Assembly (NCBI GenBank): GCA_021414115.1
Contig: JAIOPD010000120.1
Location: 18,507 to 82,506 of the forward strand
DNA: 64,000 bases
Source: Planctomycetia bacterium
Lineage (GTDB): Bacteria > Planctomycetota > Planctomycetia > Pirellulales > UBA1268
Direction of reading: 5' to 3'
Part shown: piece by piece, positions 51,683 to 62,100 of the stretch
Layout of the letters: each line of letters opens with the position of its first letter
How positions within the stretch are numbered: position 1 is the first letter of the stretch
Program-made: the position numbers and the translations under genes
Notes under the pieces: model-generated
Database searches by the model: none
Seen by the model: only the letters and a program-made list of their open reading frames with translations
Told to the model about the DNA's origin: nothing

Positions 51683-54600
51683 TTCCCCTTCGGCTTCCAG
51701 CTGATCGACACCTCAATCTCCGCCGTGGGGTGGGTCTTACGAATCTCGGCGATTCGGTCAGTTGCTCGCTCCGGTGAGAGCCGCTCCTCACGGCCTTCGG
51801 CTGGAAGCTTCACCGAGGTCGGGCCGGGACCGGGGATCGGCTGTGGAACCGGCTCAGGTCGTGGTTCTGGTCGCACGACTGGTTGCTGTGGCACGACGAC
51901 ATCGAGCAGCCGCCGATAGGCCGTGGAGATCACATCGTTCAGTGACGTGAGCCCGACGTGTGAATCATGCGTGAGAGCCTGTCGCACGTCGTCGAGGATC
52001 GGGGCCGCGCGGTTCTTCACATCGTCTGCAAGACCCGCCACGCGATCGGCGAGGCCCCAGAACTCCCCGTCGAGGCTGCGCACCCATGACGCGCCGCCTT
52101 TGACACACTCGCCAACTGCCTTCTCTGTTGTGGGGATCACCGCCCGGGCCAACGCGCCGACAACGCCCCGTTCATCCGTCTGGACAATCGAATCGAGGAG
52201 TGCCCGGGCCGCCTCAGCTGTCTGCAGCCGGTCGGCTGCCGCGTCAGCAACGCTGAGGCCGGCCAGCCGTTGCCTGAGAAGGTCGGTGTATTGCCGGACA
52301 CCCGCTGCATTGGCGGCGGCGATCTCCTTGATCTTCGAGCCGAGCACCGCGGCGTTCGCGGCCGTGCAGAGTTGGGATACCGCCACGCCAAACAGGCTTC
52401 CTGCTCTCGGCACGGCCTTCGCCCAGTCGGCCTCATCGGGTGGGGCTTCCTGCACGAGCACGCAGGCGTTGTCCAGCCGTGTCAGCGAGCCCTCGATGGG
52501 GCCGCCCTGAATCGTGAACGACATTCCGCTCTGGGCGGCATAGACGAGGATGATGAGATTCTCGGCCTCGCGCGTGAGCCCCATCTTCTTGGGCTGGTTG
52601 ATCCAGTCCCGCAGCTTCTCGACCGTGAGCGGGCCACCGTCTGCGCCACGACGAGGTGTGAAATGACTGATCCAGTGGCGGCCAATCACGAAGTGCGTGC
52701 CGTCGTGAGGCATATCGCCGATGAGCAGGGGGTTTGCGACCTGCTCCAGCAACCGCCGGTCTTCTCGCTCTACAGCAGCCCGCCCATCGGCAGCCTGCGC
52801 GGCTTCTGTGGCCTTCTTCAGGACAGTGGTGAGCTTGTTCGTGGTGAGCGACGTGCCAAACTCGGGCGCGGCGGGATACTCCCACGCGAGGGCCTGCCCA
52901 ATCAGGTTTTCGAGGGCACCGGCAAGAGTCGCCATCGCCGGCGGACGCAGTGACAGCCCCGGCGAAAGCGACTGGAACCGGTCGGCTATGTCCAGTTCCA
53001 TCGACTGGTCGAGGACGCCGGCAGCGGCAGCCGTCTCGATGCCATAGGCCGTGTTGACCGCAGCAGTGACCTGCCCGTGGAGCGTGTTCCGCTGGTTCTC
53101 AAGGATTAGTCGCGCGGCTTGCCGGCCCGCTGGCGAGAGGTGTGCCGCGTATTGGTCAAACCGATCGCCACCGAGGATGTGTTCGAGGATTGCCAGCCGG
53201 CCGAGATCGTCGAGCGTGCGCTGCGAGAAGAAAGCCGGCACCCACACGACCGTCTTGGTGGCCCCGCGATTGGTCCGGAACGCGTCGAGCGTCGTCAGGT
53301 CGTCCCGCGGGGTGAAGTTCTCGCGGTCGAAGGGGAAGTCGATAACGAGCTTCCAGTCGTCCGAGCCGTTGGCGAGCTGGTCCATGCTCATTTCACGGAC
53401 ATTGGCGAATAGAAGCCCAGCCTTCCGCTTGATGCCGCGCCACTCGAAGGTGTGCTCGTGCTCGAAGAAGCCGGTCTCTTCGAGGCCGAGAGCCTCTTGG
53501 AAGACGATCTTGCGGATCATCTTCACCCGGTTCCCGTAGCTGTCTTGGGTCTGGGCGCGCCGGATGATGTCGTCCGTATCGACGTCGGAGAGCTGAATCG
53601 AGACGGACGGGTTGCCGGGGTCGCCGGAGAGTTGGATTTCGCCGACGGCCGCTGCCCAGTCGCGGAGTACGCCAGCGACAATCTGCACCTCCCGGCCGGC
53701 AATCGGGGCGGCGATCGTGCCATGGTTGAGGGCGGCGAGCCGTTCGGCAGTCATTCCCCGCAGACTCTCGACGTTGGGCACAAGGGCTGCCAGCAGGAGG
53801 GTCTTGAGAAGCCGATCGTGGGCCTCAAACCGCTGGCGCACCGGGTCGGTGGCCGGCAACGCCTTGATCTCTTCGAGCCGACGGCTGTGCTGCCGCTCCA
53901 GCATCGGGATCAGCTTCGTGTGGTAGAGCTTTTCGGCGTTCTCGAAGTGGGTGATGACGTCCGTGTCGGTGACCGTATCGCCGTGGATGAGCACGTCGAA
54001 CAGGTCGCCCACGGGAACGAGGTCGGTCACCTTGAGCGTGTCTCGGTGGTCGACGAGGAGCTGGCTGAGCACCTTGAGGGCGGTGCGATCCCGCTGCAGC
54101 ACGCTCGACACGGCCACGAGGGTCTTGATGAGCGCCGGCGTGAACGGGAACACCTGCCGGAACATCGCGTCGTCCCAGTCGCTCGTAAGAAGCGTCTGCT
54201 TGACGGACGCCCGCACGGCCGCGGTCCGCTGGAACGCCGCATCGATCTCGGCCCGGGCGGCATCGCTCTTTGGCTTGAGGAGTCGTCGCTCAGTGATCAC
54301 GGGGAGGTTTCGGTCCTCCAGCGTGATGGTTGCGAAGCGATCCTGATTCCACTGCACGAAGTCGCCGTAGTTGATCTTCTCAGCCCCGGGCACCTCGCCG
54401 ACCAGTTGCTTCAGGTCCCGCTGCCGCGCGATGAAACTGATGATGGGGACGGGACGGTCGGCATTCTGTGCTTCGACGAGCTTGGCGAGCTTGGCCGTCT
54501 CGACTTGCAGAAAGCTGTGGTCGGAGGCGTGAGCGGCCAACCACAGCATCAACTCGTCGAGAAAGAGCACGAGGCCGTCGTACCCGATGGACTTCGCATG

Positions 54601-55338
54601 CTTGGAGAGGATCGAAAGCCCCTCATCGATGCCCACGTATTCGGCAAGAACATGGGCCGACGCGCGGTAGTGGTTGCGCAGGCGTGTGACGAGGGCGATG
54701 TGTTCGTCGGTGTCTGGGGCAGCCCGCATCGCAGCCTCGAATCGCTGCGGCGTCCATTCCGCTTCGATGTCACCCCAACCGTCTGCGTTGTCGCCAGCGT
54801 TGTTGAGTGCGCGGCAGAATGCCTCGTCTCCGTAGAGGCTTCGCTCCTGCTTGGCCTGATCGATGAGGGCGGCAGACCGGTAGATCGGAGGCAGCGGAAC
54901 ATCTGGCTGCGTGCGTTTCAGGAAGTCGCAGTAGCCCCACAACACACCGTCCTCAAGCGACTTCGCGCCGATCATGTGGTAGGGAACGAGCAGGAACTTC
55001 TTTCCCGTGATCCACGAGTTGTGGCGGCCAATGACGTCGGCAAGTTCCCTTATGCCACGGGCACTCGGATGCCCTGTGAGAATCAGGTGCAGCACGGCCA
55101 TGAAGTGGCTTTTGCCGCTACCGAAGCTGCCGTGGAGATACGACCCGTAACTGGTCCGGTCTGCGAGCGCTTTTGCGACCATATCGAGTGCTCTATCGAA
55201 GCAGCCGACGAGCTGGTCGGTGACGACGTAATCCCCGATCGTGGCATCTGGATCGGTGATGCCGTTGGAGAGCCGCAGAACGAACCGGTTCGGCGGCAGG
55301 GACTCGGGGATGTCGATGAGGTCGCGAAGGAGCGTCAT
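51679..55338 (-). CDS. pglY: BREX type 2 ATPase PglY (DUF6079-like)
   Basis: 1219 residues. Walker A is LHGSFGSGKSHFMAVLHLIL (about 67-86); Walker B is GLVLFLDELMLWL (about 253-265). The FIARQRDLKQLVGEVPGAEK segment and HITPRRGADGGPL-like parts fit the BrxC/PglY family. The last 100 residues are Pro-rich, then a final helix (SPERATDRIAEIRKTHPTAE). A large ATPase believed to assemble on DNA with PglX and PglZ. ATGA overlaps at both ends. Confidence 0.92.
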   Translation of the reverse strand: MTLLRDLIDIPESLPPNRFVLRLSNGITDPDATIGDYVVTDQLVGCFDRALDMVAKALADRTSYGSYLHGSFGSGKSHFMAVLHLILTGHPSARGIRELADVIGRHNSWITGKKFLLVPYHMIGAKSLEDGVLWGYCDFLKRTQPDVPLPPIYRSAALIDQAKQERSLYGDEAFCRALNNAGDNADGWGDIEAEWTPQRFEAAMRAAPDTDEHIALVTRLRNHYRASAHVLAEYVGIDEGLSILSKHAKSIGYDGLVLFLDELMLWLAAHASDHSFLQVETAKLAKLVEAQNADRPVPIISFIARQRDLKQLVGEVPGAEKINYGDFVQWNQDRFATITLEDRNLPVITERRLLKPKSDAARAEIDAAFQRTAAVRASVKQTLLTSDWDDAMFRQVFPFTPALIKTLVAVSSVLQRDRTALKVLSQLLVDHRDTLKVTDLVPVGDLFDVLIHGDTVTDTDVITHFENAEKLYHTKLIPMLERQHSRRLEEIKALPATDPVRQRFEAHDRLLKTLLLAALVPNVESLRGMTAERLAALNHGTIAAPIAGREVQIVAGVLRDWAAAVGEIQLSGDPGNPSVSIQLSDVDTDDIIRRAQTQDSYGNRVKMIRKIVFQEALGLEETGFFEHEHTFEWRGIKRKAGLLFANVREMSMDQLANGSDDWKLVIDFPFDRENFTPRDDLTTLDAFRTNRGATKTVVWVPAFFSQRTLDDLGRLAILEHILGGDRFDQYAAHLSPAGRQAARLILENQRNTLHGQVTAAVNTAYGIETAAAAGVLDQSMELDIADRFQSLSPGLSLRPPAMATLAGALENLIGQALAWEYPAAPEFGTSLTTNKLTTVLKKATEAAQAADGRAAVEREDRRLLEQVANPLLIGDMPHDGTHFVIGRHWISHFTPRRGADGGPLTVEKLRDWINQPKKMGLTREAENLIILVYAAQSGMSFTIQGGPIEGSLTRLDNACVLVQEAPPDEADWAKAVPRAGSLFGVAVSQLCTAANAAVLGSKIKEIAAANAAGVRQYTDLLRQRLAGLSVADAAADRLQTAEAARALLDSIVQTDERGVVGALARAVIPTTEKAVGECVKGGASWVRSLDGEFWGLADRVAGLADDVKNRAAPILDDVRQALTHDSHVGLTSLNDVISTAYRRLLDVVVPQQPVVRPEPRPEPVPQPIPGPGPTSVKLPAEGREERLSPERATDRIAEIRKTHPTAEIEVSISWKPKGK

Positions 55339-58300
55339 GACTCGGCAGACTCAGGTGTGGGGGAAGCGGCTTCGGATCGGGAGCGACGGGTGGCTCGTTT
55401 GGCGGCCTTCTTGGCAGCGCGTTTGGCACGGATTCGGGCCGGGGGCTGCCATGCGATGACCTCCGCGACCGTTATGCCACGGCCGGCGGCCTCGGTGCGC
55501 AGGAAGTCCTCGAAGAAGTCGGCGGGTTCACCCCCGTAGACCGGGTCGTTGCCGGCGTGCCACTGGCGAATCCACGGGATCAGCTCGTGAATCGCGGCCA
55601 GCAGGGGCACGAGCCGCGGGTCATCGCTGCCGCCGATGTCATTCTGGACGAGGCCGTAGAAGTCACCGATCGCTTTGGCGAGCTGCAGGTGGTCGAGCCC
55701 TGCCCACGCGATCATGGTCTGGCCGTCGGCACCGGTAACGAAAGGGAAGCTGACGAACCGCTCCTTCGGCACGTCGAGCTTGCCGCGTAGGCTCCAGTAG
55801 GTGCTCGACACGAAATCGGCCGAGGCATACTTCGGCGGCACGGGAATGTCGCCCACCTCGCGCCGCTTGAGGTCCGCGGCCTGTTCGGTCGAGAGGTGGT
55901 TTCGATCGTCAGAAGGCAGCGCCGTCCGGGCGTCGATTGCGTCTTCCTGTCGCTGGAGTTGCCAGACCTCCTTCCATTCCTCGTGCTTGCGGAGACCGGT
56001 CGCCTTGTAGCGGAGCACAGGCAGGAACGGTACGGACGCCTTCTCGACCAACTGGCCGACAAGGGCGGTCACATCGAATCCGGCGGCGCCGACGAACACC
56101 TCGGCGGCTTCTATGAAAAGAGGGTCGTGCGAAGCGGCGTCAGCAAGACCACCGATCGACACGAGCCCCGCCGGCAGGGTCGCAGTCGGCTTTCCGCCGT
56201 CGTTCATCCGGCCGTCGAAGTCGAAGAGCCGTTCCAGTCGGTCGAGGAGGAAGGCTTCGAGGGCGGCAGCCTGCTGACTCTCCCAAGGCTCGGTATTCCA
56301 GCGGCGCTTGAATTCGGGTTGCTCAATTAGGCCGAGGTTTGTGTTACTAGTGATCGCATCGATTCGCTTCTGAACGAGTTCCCGGTAGTCGGCCGGCCAG
56401 TGCGAAGGGATGTCTGTGATGGGCGTCGTGCAGTGCCGCTCGAACCACGTAGTAGTCAGGTCCCCGGAAGCGATTTGGCGGGCCATCACAATTTCGAACG
56501 CTCGCTCACCGAGGCTTATCGGTGGGGCAGGCTTTTCATACGTGAGGTCTGCGTCAAGTAGTCCGTAGAGCGAGTAACATTTCCAGTCAAGTTCTTCTTG
56601 CAGAGAGATTCGGTTGCGTCGCATAGCCTGCCAGTCAACCTTGCCGGACGTGACGGACGAGCTGAGCGAGGGACGGTGTTGCGAAGGCGCATCAGCAGCC
56701 CAGCAAGCGATCGCCGAGGCGGGGGAGAGAAGCGATTGTGCGTCAGAGGCTTCTTGTAACTCGCGAGCGCGCGTCAGTGGGCAAATGTGCGGCAATGGCA
56801 ATGCACTCAGGCGAGTTGCATTGAAGGCGTAGAAATCCTCAAACGGATTTGTGCGCTGCCTCGCTCCTTCAAGGTCGACCGTACTACCCTTATTGTGACA
56901 CACCTGCTTCATCCAGAAGCATGCCGTGGAGCTGTTCAACACACCGATCAGGTCAATGTGCTCTTGCACCGTTCTCGTCGGCGGTAGCTTGACTAAGTGT
57001 GTCGAGTGCTTGAACAGTTTGTCGCCACGGTCAAGCACGAAGTGATTGTGCGTCGCTACTTCGACGACAACAATCGATAGGGGGGTTTGTAGTTTGTCGC
57101 GATAGTGCTCTAGGTGTTCCCACCACCCGCGCCCCATTTCGGCCAAAGTACGACCGAAAACACTTCGATTCTTCAGGACTGTGCGGAACCGCCAAAGCCA
57201 AGCCAGTAGAAGTCCCTCATTTTGATCGTAGGCATCACCCGCGATGCACTTATACGGGTAAACAACGGCTGGAAAGTCATTGCCGATCCAGTCGCGGAAG
57301 TTTTCGCCTGTCCCGAATGCTCGCAAGTACTTTCGAAGACGGTTTCTATTTCCGGCTGCGAAATCCATGATCCATATGTCATCCTCGCCCACGACTGTGG
57401 TTCGGCCTGCAGTAAGCAGTTCACGCTGAAGAGAACTTGGCGAAGCGTCGAGCAATTGGACGAGTTCAGTTGCACCGCCGCCAGCAAGTGTGCAGGGGTG
57501 CGAATGCATCAAGGCGCGGTCGATATCGGCAACGGTGACAAAGTCGCTGTTCACACCCGGAGTTGCGAAATGGGTCGTGATTGACGTCCATACCAAACCC
57601 TTTGCGGGATCTGTAGGAGTAGTAGGCTCGCCCCGGGTGCCCATGACGGCGCGAATCGTGTTGCCGACGGGCGAGCGGCGCCGGCCGAACAGAATCACCG
57701 TTGGAGTGCCATGGCCCGGGATGTAGGCGCCGCTCGTGTCAATAACATGTGTGAGGTCCGTCGTTGGAAAAAATATCTCAATCAGCTTTTTGCCGAACTC
57801 CCGCTTCATGAACGAGTTAGCCGTGATCTGCCCTGTGAACCCGCCGCTTGCGCAAAGCCTGTAGATGTGTTCCATGAAAGGAACCGACAGTGAATAGAGG
57901 CGATGGCATGTCTCGAACCGTTTGCGATACCGCTGACTGAGTTCGGAGTCACGGACGGTTATGTACGGAGGGTTTGCCATGACGGCGTGGTACTGGCCAT
58001 GTCGTAGCGTTGCTTTGAGAGCCGCAAGATTCTCGGACGCATAGGCGTGCTCGCACTCATCATCAACAGCGGCTGCCTTCTTCGACGTGCTGCCCTTTGT
58101 TGGCTTCAGTCCCGCTTCGTGCGTCGCGAAGAGTTGTGTCTGGCCACCGATCAGCGGCACGTGCAGCAGTGAATCGCCGCACTCGATGTTGAGGCGGTAG
58201 TCTGGTGCATCAGCCAACCGCTTGATCCCGCACGCCCGCATTGCCACGAGCAACAGCCGAAACCGTGCGATCGCTACGGCGAACGGGTTGATATCCACGC

Positions 58301-59135
58301 CGTGCACGCTGCCGAGCGTCCGCCGGACCAGTTCACGGACGGGTGTCGCTGGCTCTGATCGCTGCCATCGGTCGAGAAGACGCTCGAAGCTGCCGAGCAC
58401 GAGATGCCCCGACCCACATGCGGGGTCGATCATCTTGAATGAGTCGGTGAGGCCAAACTCATCGATTGCCGGTTCCAGCGTGCGGTCGAGAAGAAACTGC
58501 TCGATGAAGTGGGGCGTCTGCAGCAGCGCGTAGCGGCTTCTGGCATACGCCGACAGGTCTTGGTACAGGTCGCCGAGAAAGCGGGTGTCCCACGCTGGAT
58601 CGGTGAAGTCGTGGATGAGCAGGCCGGTGTTTGCGTCGATCTTCTGGAAGAACTGAATGACCTCGCGGGCCTTGTCGCCGGAGAGCCAGTTGGGAATCTC
58701 TCGGAGGGCGTTGTGCGGCCCGAAGATGCCTGATGTCCCGGGCGACGCAGCCAGCTCGTCGAAGATCGAAAGCAAGTACTCCCGGTCGGTGTCGCGCGGG
58801 TGAGACAGGAAGTAGTGCTGGTGGGCGTCGCGAGCATTTCGAAGCCGCTCGCCCGGGCCAGCGATCCGAGGCGGCGCAATCAGGTCGTTGTCTTCGAGGA
58901 ACCGGACGAACACGCACGAAAGCACCCACGCAACGGCAGCCTGCGTGATCCGGTCCTCGCGCCATTCGCCGTACGTATCGGCCGTGCGCTTGGCGGCTCT
59001 GGCCCGCTCGTACTCGCTACGCAGCACTTCCGCGATCTCGGGTACGTCGGCATCCTCACTCCGCGCGAGCAGATCGGCTTCGACGCGGGTCACGAGCCGT
59101 TTAAGGTCTTCGAGGAGAGCAGTACGGTCGATCAT
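55335..59135 (-). CDS. pglX: BREX type 2 adenine-specific DNA methyltransferase PglX
   Basis: 1266 residues. SAM-binding motif I is KMIDPACGSGHLVLGSFERL (about 233-252), and the N6-adenine catalytic motif IV is ANPPYITVRDSEL (NPPY near 387). The N-terminal 220 residues are the helical domain of type I/Pgl methylases. The middle-to-C-terminal part is the target recognition region, with a basic tail (RAKRAAKKAAKRATRRSRSE). Host DNA methylation by PglX marks self. The stretch about 56.85-57.85 kb looks less GC-rich than its flanks, suggesting an exchanged recognition domain. Confidence 0.95.
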   Translation of the reverse strand: MIDRTALLEDLKRLVTRVEADLLARSEDADVPEIAEVLRSEYERARAAKRTADTYGEWREDRITQAAVAWVLSCVFVRFLEDNDLIAPPRIAGPGERLRNARDAHQHYFLSHPRDTDREYLLSIFDELAASPGTSGIFGPHNALREIPNWLSGDKAREVIQFFQKIDANTGLLIHDFTDPAWDTRFLGDLYQDLSAYARSRYALLQTPHFIEQFLLDRTLEPAIDEFGLTDSFKMIDPACGSGHLVLGSFERLLDRWQRSEPATPVRELVRRTLGSVHGVDINPFAVAIARFRLLLVAMRACGIKRLADAPDYRLNIECGDSLLHVPLIGGQTQLFATHEAGLKPTKGSTSKKAAAVDDECEHAYASENLAALKATLRHGQYHAVMANPPYITVRDSELSQRYRKRFETCHRLYSLSVPFMEHIYRLCASGGFTGQITANSFMKREFGKKLIEIFFPTTDLTHVIDTSGAYIPGHGTPTVILFGRRRSPVGNTIRAVMGTRGEPTTPTDPAKGLVWTSITTHFATPGVNSDFVTVADIDRALMHSHPCTLAGGGATELVQLLDASPSSLQRELLTAGRTTVVGEDDIWIMDFAAGNRNRLRKYLRAFGTGENFRDWIGNDFPAVVYPYKCIAGDAYDQNEGLLLAWLWRFRTVLKNRSVFGRTLAEMGRGWWEHLEHYRDKLQTPLSIVVVEVATHNHFVLDRGDKLFKHSTHLVKLPPTRTVQEHIDLIGVLNSSTACFWMKQVCHNKGSTVDLEGARQRTNPFEDFYAFNATRLSALPLPHICPLTRARELQEASDAQSLLSPASAIACWAADAPSQHRPSLSSSVTSGKVDWQAMRRNRISLQEELDWKCYSLYGLLDADLTYEKPAPPISLGERAFEIVMARQIASGDLTTTWFERHCTTPITDIPSHWPADYRELVQKRIDAITSNTNLGLIEQPEFKRRWNTEPWESQQAAALEAFLLDRLERLFDFDGRMNDGGKPTATLPAGLVSIGGLADAASHDPLFIEAAEVFVGAAGFDVTALVGQLVEKASVPFLPVLRYKATGLRKHEEWKEVWQLQRQEDAIDARTALPSDDRNHLSTEQAADLKRREVGDIPVPPKYASADFVSSTYWSLRGKLDVPKERFVSFPFVTGADGQTMIAWAGLDHLQLAKAIGDFYGLVQNDIGGSDDPRLVPLLAAIHELIPWIRQWHAGNDPVYGGEPADFFEDFLRTEAAGRGITVAEVIAWQPPARIRAKRAAKKAAKRATRRSRSEAASPTPESAES

Positions 59136-59143
59136 GGGGGCTT

Positions 59144-62100
59144 TCAGGTGCCAGAGGTCGCAAACTCGGAGCGGTGGGCGTTGCGGACCCAGCTTTCAGG
59201 CACGATCGCCTTCTGCCCGGGCACGCCGGTGGGCTGACCATCGAGCAATGGGACGTTGCCCCCGGAAATCAGCAGCCACACGCCGTGTGGGCCGCCGGCC
59301 GTGCCGATCTTTCCCTGCAGCTCGGCGAGCAGGTTCAGGAAGTCGTATCGAACGAGGATGTCGGCGTAGACCAAGAGTGGCGTCTTGCCCGGCGTGAAGA
59401 GCCGCGCGGCGATCGTCGGCCGGCAGCGGCTGGCGAGCCTCTGGAGCCGATCCCAGTCGGGGCCGCCTCGGTTGGCGTCGGCAGCCTCGACCTTATGCCA
59501 CTCGACCGGCGCCGCGGCCGCCGCCTGCCGCAGGGCGTCGAGCACGATTGCCTCGACGTCCAACAACTCCACGCCAAACCGTCGAACAAGCTCCTCAGCA
59601 GCCCGGTCATACGCCTTCGTAGACACGACCATCTGCAGGAAGGAGCCATCGCGAAGGGCACGGTGGAGTCGGGCCTCCAGCGACCGGGCGTCGGCAATCT
59701 CGGGCGTGATTTCGCTGGCTGAGCCCGTGGGCATGTAGGTGGCATAGCGAGACATGAGCGTGCTGCCCGTCGTCACGCTCCGCCGCTCGAAATCCGGGGC
59801 CCGGTAGCCACCCTTTCCACCGGCAGCATCCGGGGCGTAGGTCAGCTGCAGACCCACCTCCCGGAGCAGCTCGTCGAGGGCCGGCCGCGCAGGCAAGGGG
59901 GCGGCGTCTGGGTAGCGGCTGGTGACCCGCTCCCGGAGGTCGTCTTCGGAGAGTTCGCGGACACCGCTCACGGCACCGAGCGAAAGTTTAAGGGCCCTCA
60001 CGGGCTCCATGTCGCGCGGATAGAGTTCCATTCGACTGGAGACGGCAGCCCGGTGAGAGGCCGAAGCAGCCAACCGCACGATTCGGCCATCGGTGATCGT
60101 GGTGCCGCTTGGCGCTGTGACACCCCTGAGGCGCTCGATCACACGAGCCGGGGACGCGAGGGGTTCATCCGGCGGGGTCTCGATCGCACGGTCTGCCGAG
60201 CGACCCAGCCGAACACCGTAATCCGCTAGCTCGTCTGACCGGGCCACGATCATCGCGGCGCCCTCGCGGCGGGCCACGAGCCGTGGTTCCGGCACCAGCC
60301 CCTCGACTTCGACGGCGATGCGCACGAGCCCGTGGCTCAGGCGTGCGGCAGCCTCAGGGGCCATTTCAGACGTGCGGGCTGCCAACAAATGGTCGGCAAG
60401 CTCATCGGCCGTGGCCACACCGCCCTGCGCATCGACCATCGCCACAATCTCGTCGCGGAGCACCGACACGCCGACATCCTTGCCGGCCTTCGAGAACAGC
60501 GTGCCGACGATCTGGCCAATACGGGCCCGCGTGACCTGCATGACGCCAGCGATGGCCGACTGGGTGGGCCACGGGTCCGTGAGCGGAGAGTTCGGAACAC
60601 GCCCCAGTAGGTGTTCGACGACCTGCCCGCCTGTAGCGGCCTTGCTGCGGCTGTTCTGGGCGGCGAGCAGTCGGGAGGCCAACTCATCGAGCGTCAGTGT
60701 GGCGGGGTTCTCGGGCGCCGCCTCGATGACCGTATCGACCGGCACCTCCGTGATGGCGGCCGGCTTCTTGGCCTCGACGGGCAGGGCATTGGGCTGCAGC
60801 CGCTCGCGGAGGATGCGAACGGCCGTGACGATCTCCCGCCGGGTCTTCGCACCCACCCCGGGCATCCGGTCGAACTTCGTGCGATTGAAGGCCAGCAGCT
60901 CTTGGACTGTCAGGACGTTGGCACGGTCGAGGGCGTTTGTCGCGCGGGTGCCGAGGCCGAGGGCAGCCACCGCCGTGTCGAGCGTGGCCGTTGCCAGCTG
61001 CCGGTGAAGGTCGGCTTCGTCGTCGTGGTCTTCCTTGATCGGGCCTACAGCCAGCCCCTCGAAGCAGGCGCGCCACTCGGAGAGCATCTGCTCCGCATTG
61101 TCGAACCGTAGTGACAGATCGCGGCGGAAGGCTCGGCGGAAGAAGACGGCCAGCCGCTCCCGGAGGCCGGCATCGAACAGGTCGGCGTCGATCGTGATCT
61201 CGTCTTCGATCTGTGACGGATCGCTGCGGCCGTCTCCCCAGCGAGGAAGGGTGCCGGTCGCCATCTCGTGGAGCGTGGCTGCCACGGCGTATCGCTCCGC
61301 ATAGTTGTCGAATCGGGGCGACGGCGTGCGTACCGGGAGAAGTGGGTCGAGGTAGCCGGGTGTGCCCGCTCGGATGTTCTCCGGCGGCACCGACACCAGT
61401 GAGAAGTCGAAGAGCACGATCTGGAGGACGTGCTCGTGGCTCGACAGGCCGACCGCGATGTTGTCGGGCTTGATGTCGCGGTGGGTGATGCCGCGGCGAT
61501 CGAGATGGGCCACGACGCCGATCAGGTCTTCGCCGAAACGCTGGAGAAGGTCGATGTGCAGCCGACCTTCCTTCCGCAGGCGTGACCCCAAGGTCTCGAT
61601 GCGTTTGGTCAGGAGGTCCGCAAACACGGGCCGCATCAGGAAGCCCGCGGTCTCGCCGATGTCAGCCGGTTCCACAAACGCGACGACCCGGTTGTCGCGG
61701 TCTTCCGAGAGCCTCTTGAGCACCGCTGCCTCGGCACGGACGCGATCACTGTGCTCCGGCGCCGACGCCGCCTTGAGGATCAGTTCTTCGGCATTGTCAC
61801 CGGTGCCGCGTGTGACCAAGAGGGCAATCGAGCAGGACCCTTGCCCGATCCGGCGCTCCACCCGCAGGCCGCCCGGCAGGACATCGCCTACCTGCGCCTC
61901 GGCCGGGTTCTCGACCTCGTCGCCGGCAGGGTCGGTGAGGTCGTCCTCCGCGAGGTCGAGGTGTTCGAGGAAGTCGGTGACCGTGTCGAACCGCTTGCTG
62001 ACCTCTGGGTGGGTTGCGTAGCGGATCAGATCGCAGAGCGGGCCTCCGGCACCATCGAGCACCGCGGCGAGCCGGAGGCCACGGGTCTTGCGGATGATCG

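Noticed and set aside
53452..55539. A 695-codon open frame antisense to pglY
   Set aside because: It mirrors the codon pattern of pglY in GC-rich DNA, has no ribosome binding site, and its translation is low-complexity and non-domain-like.
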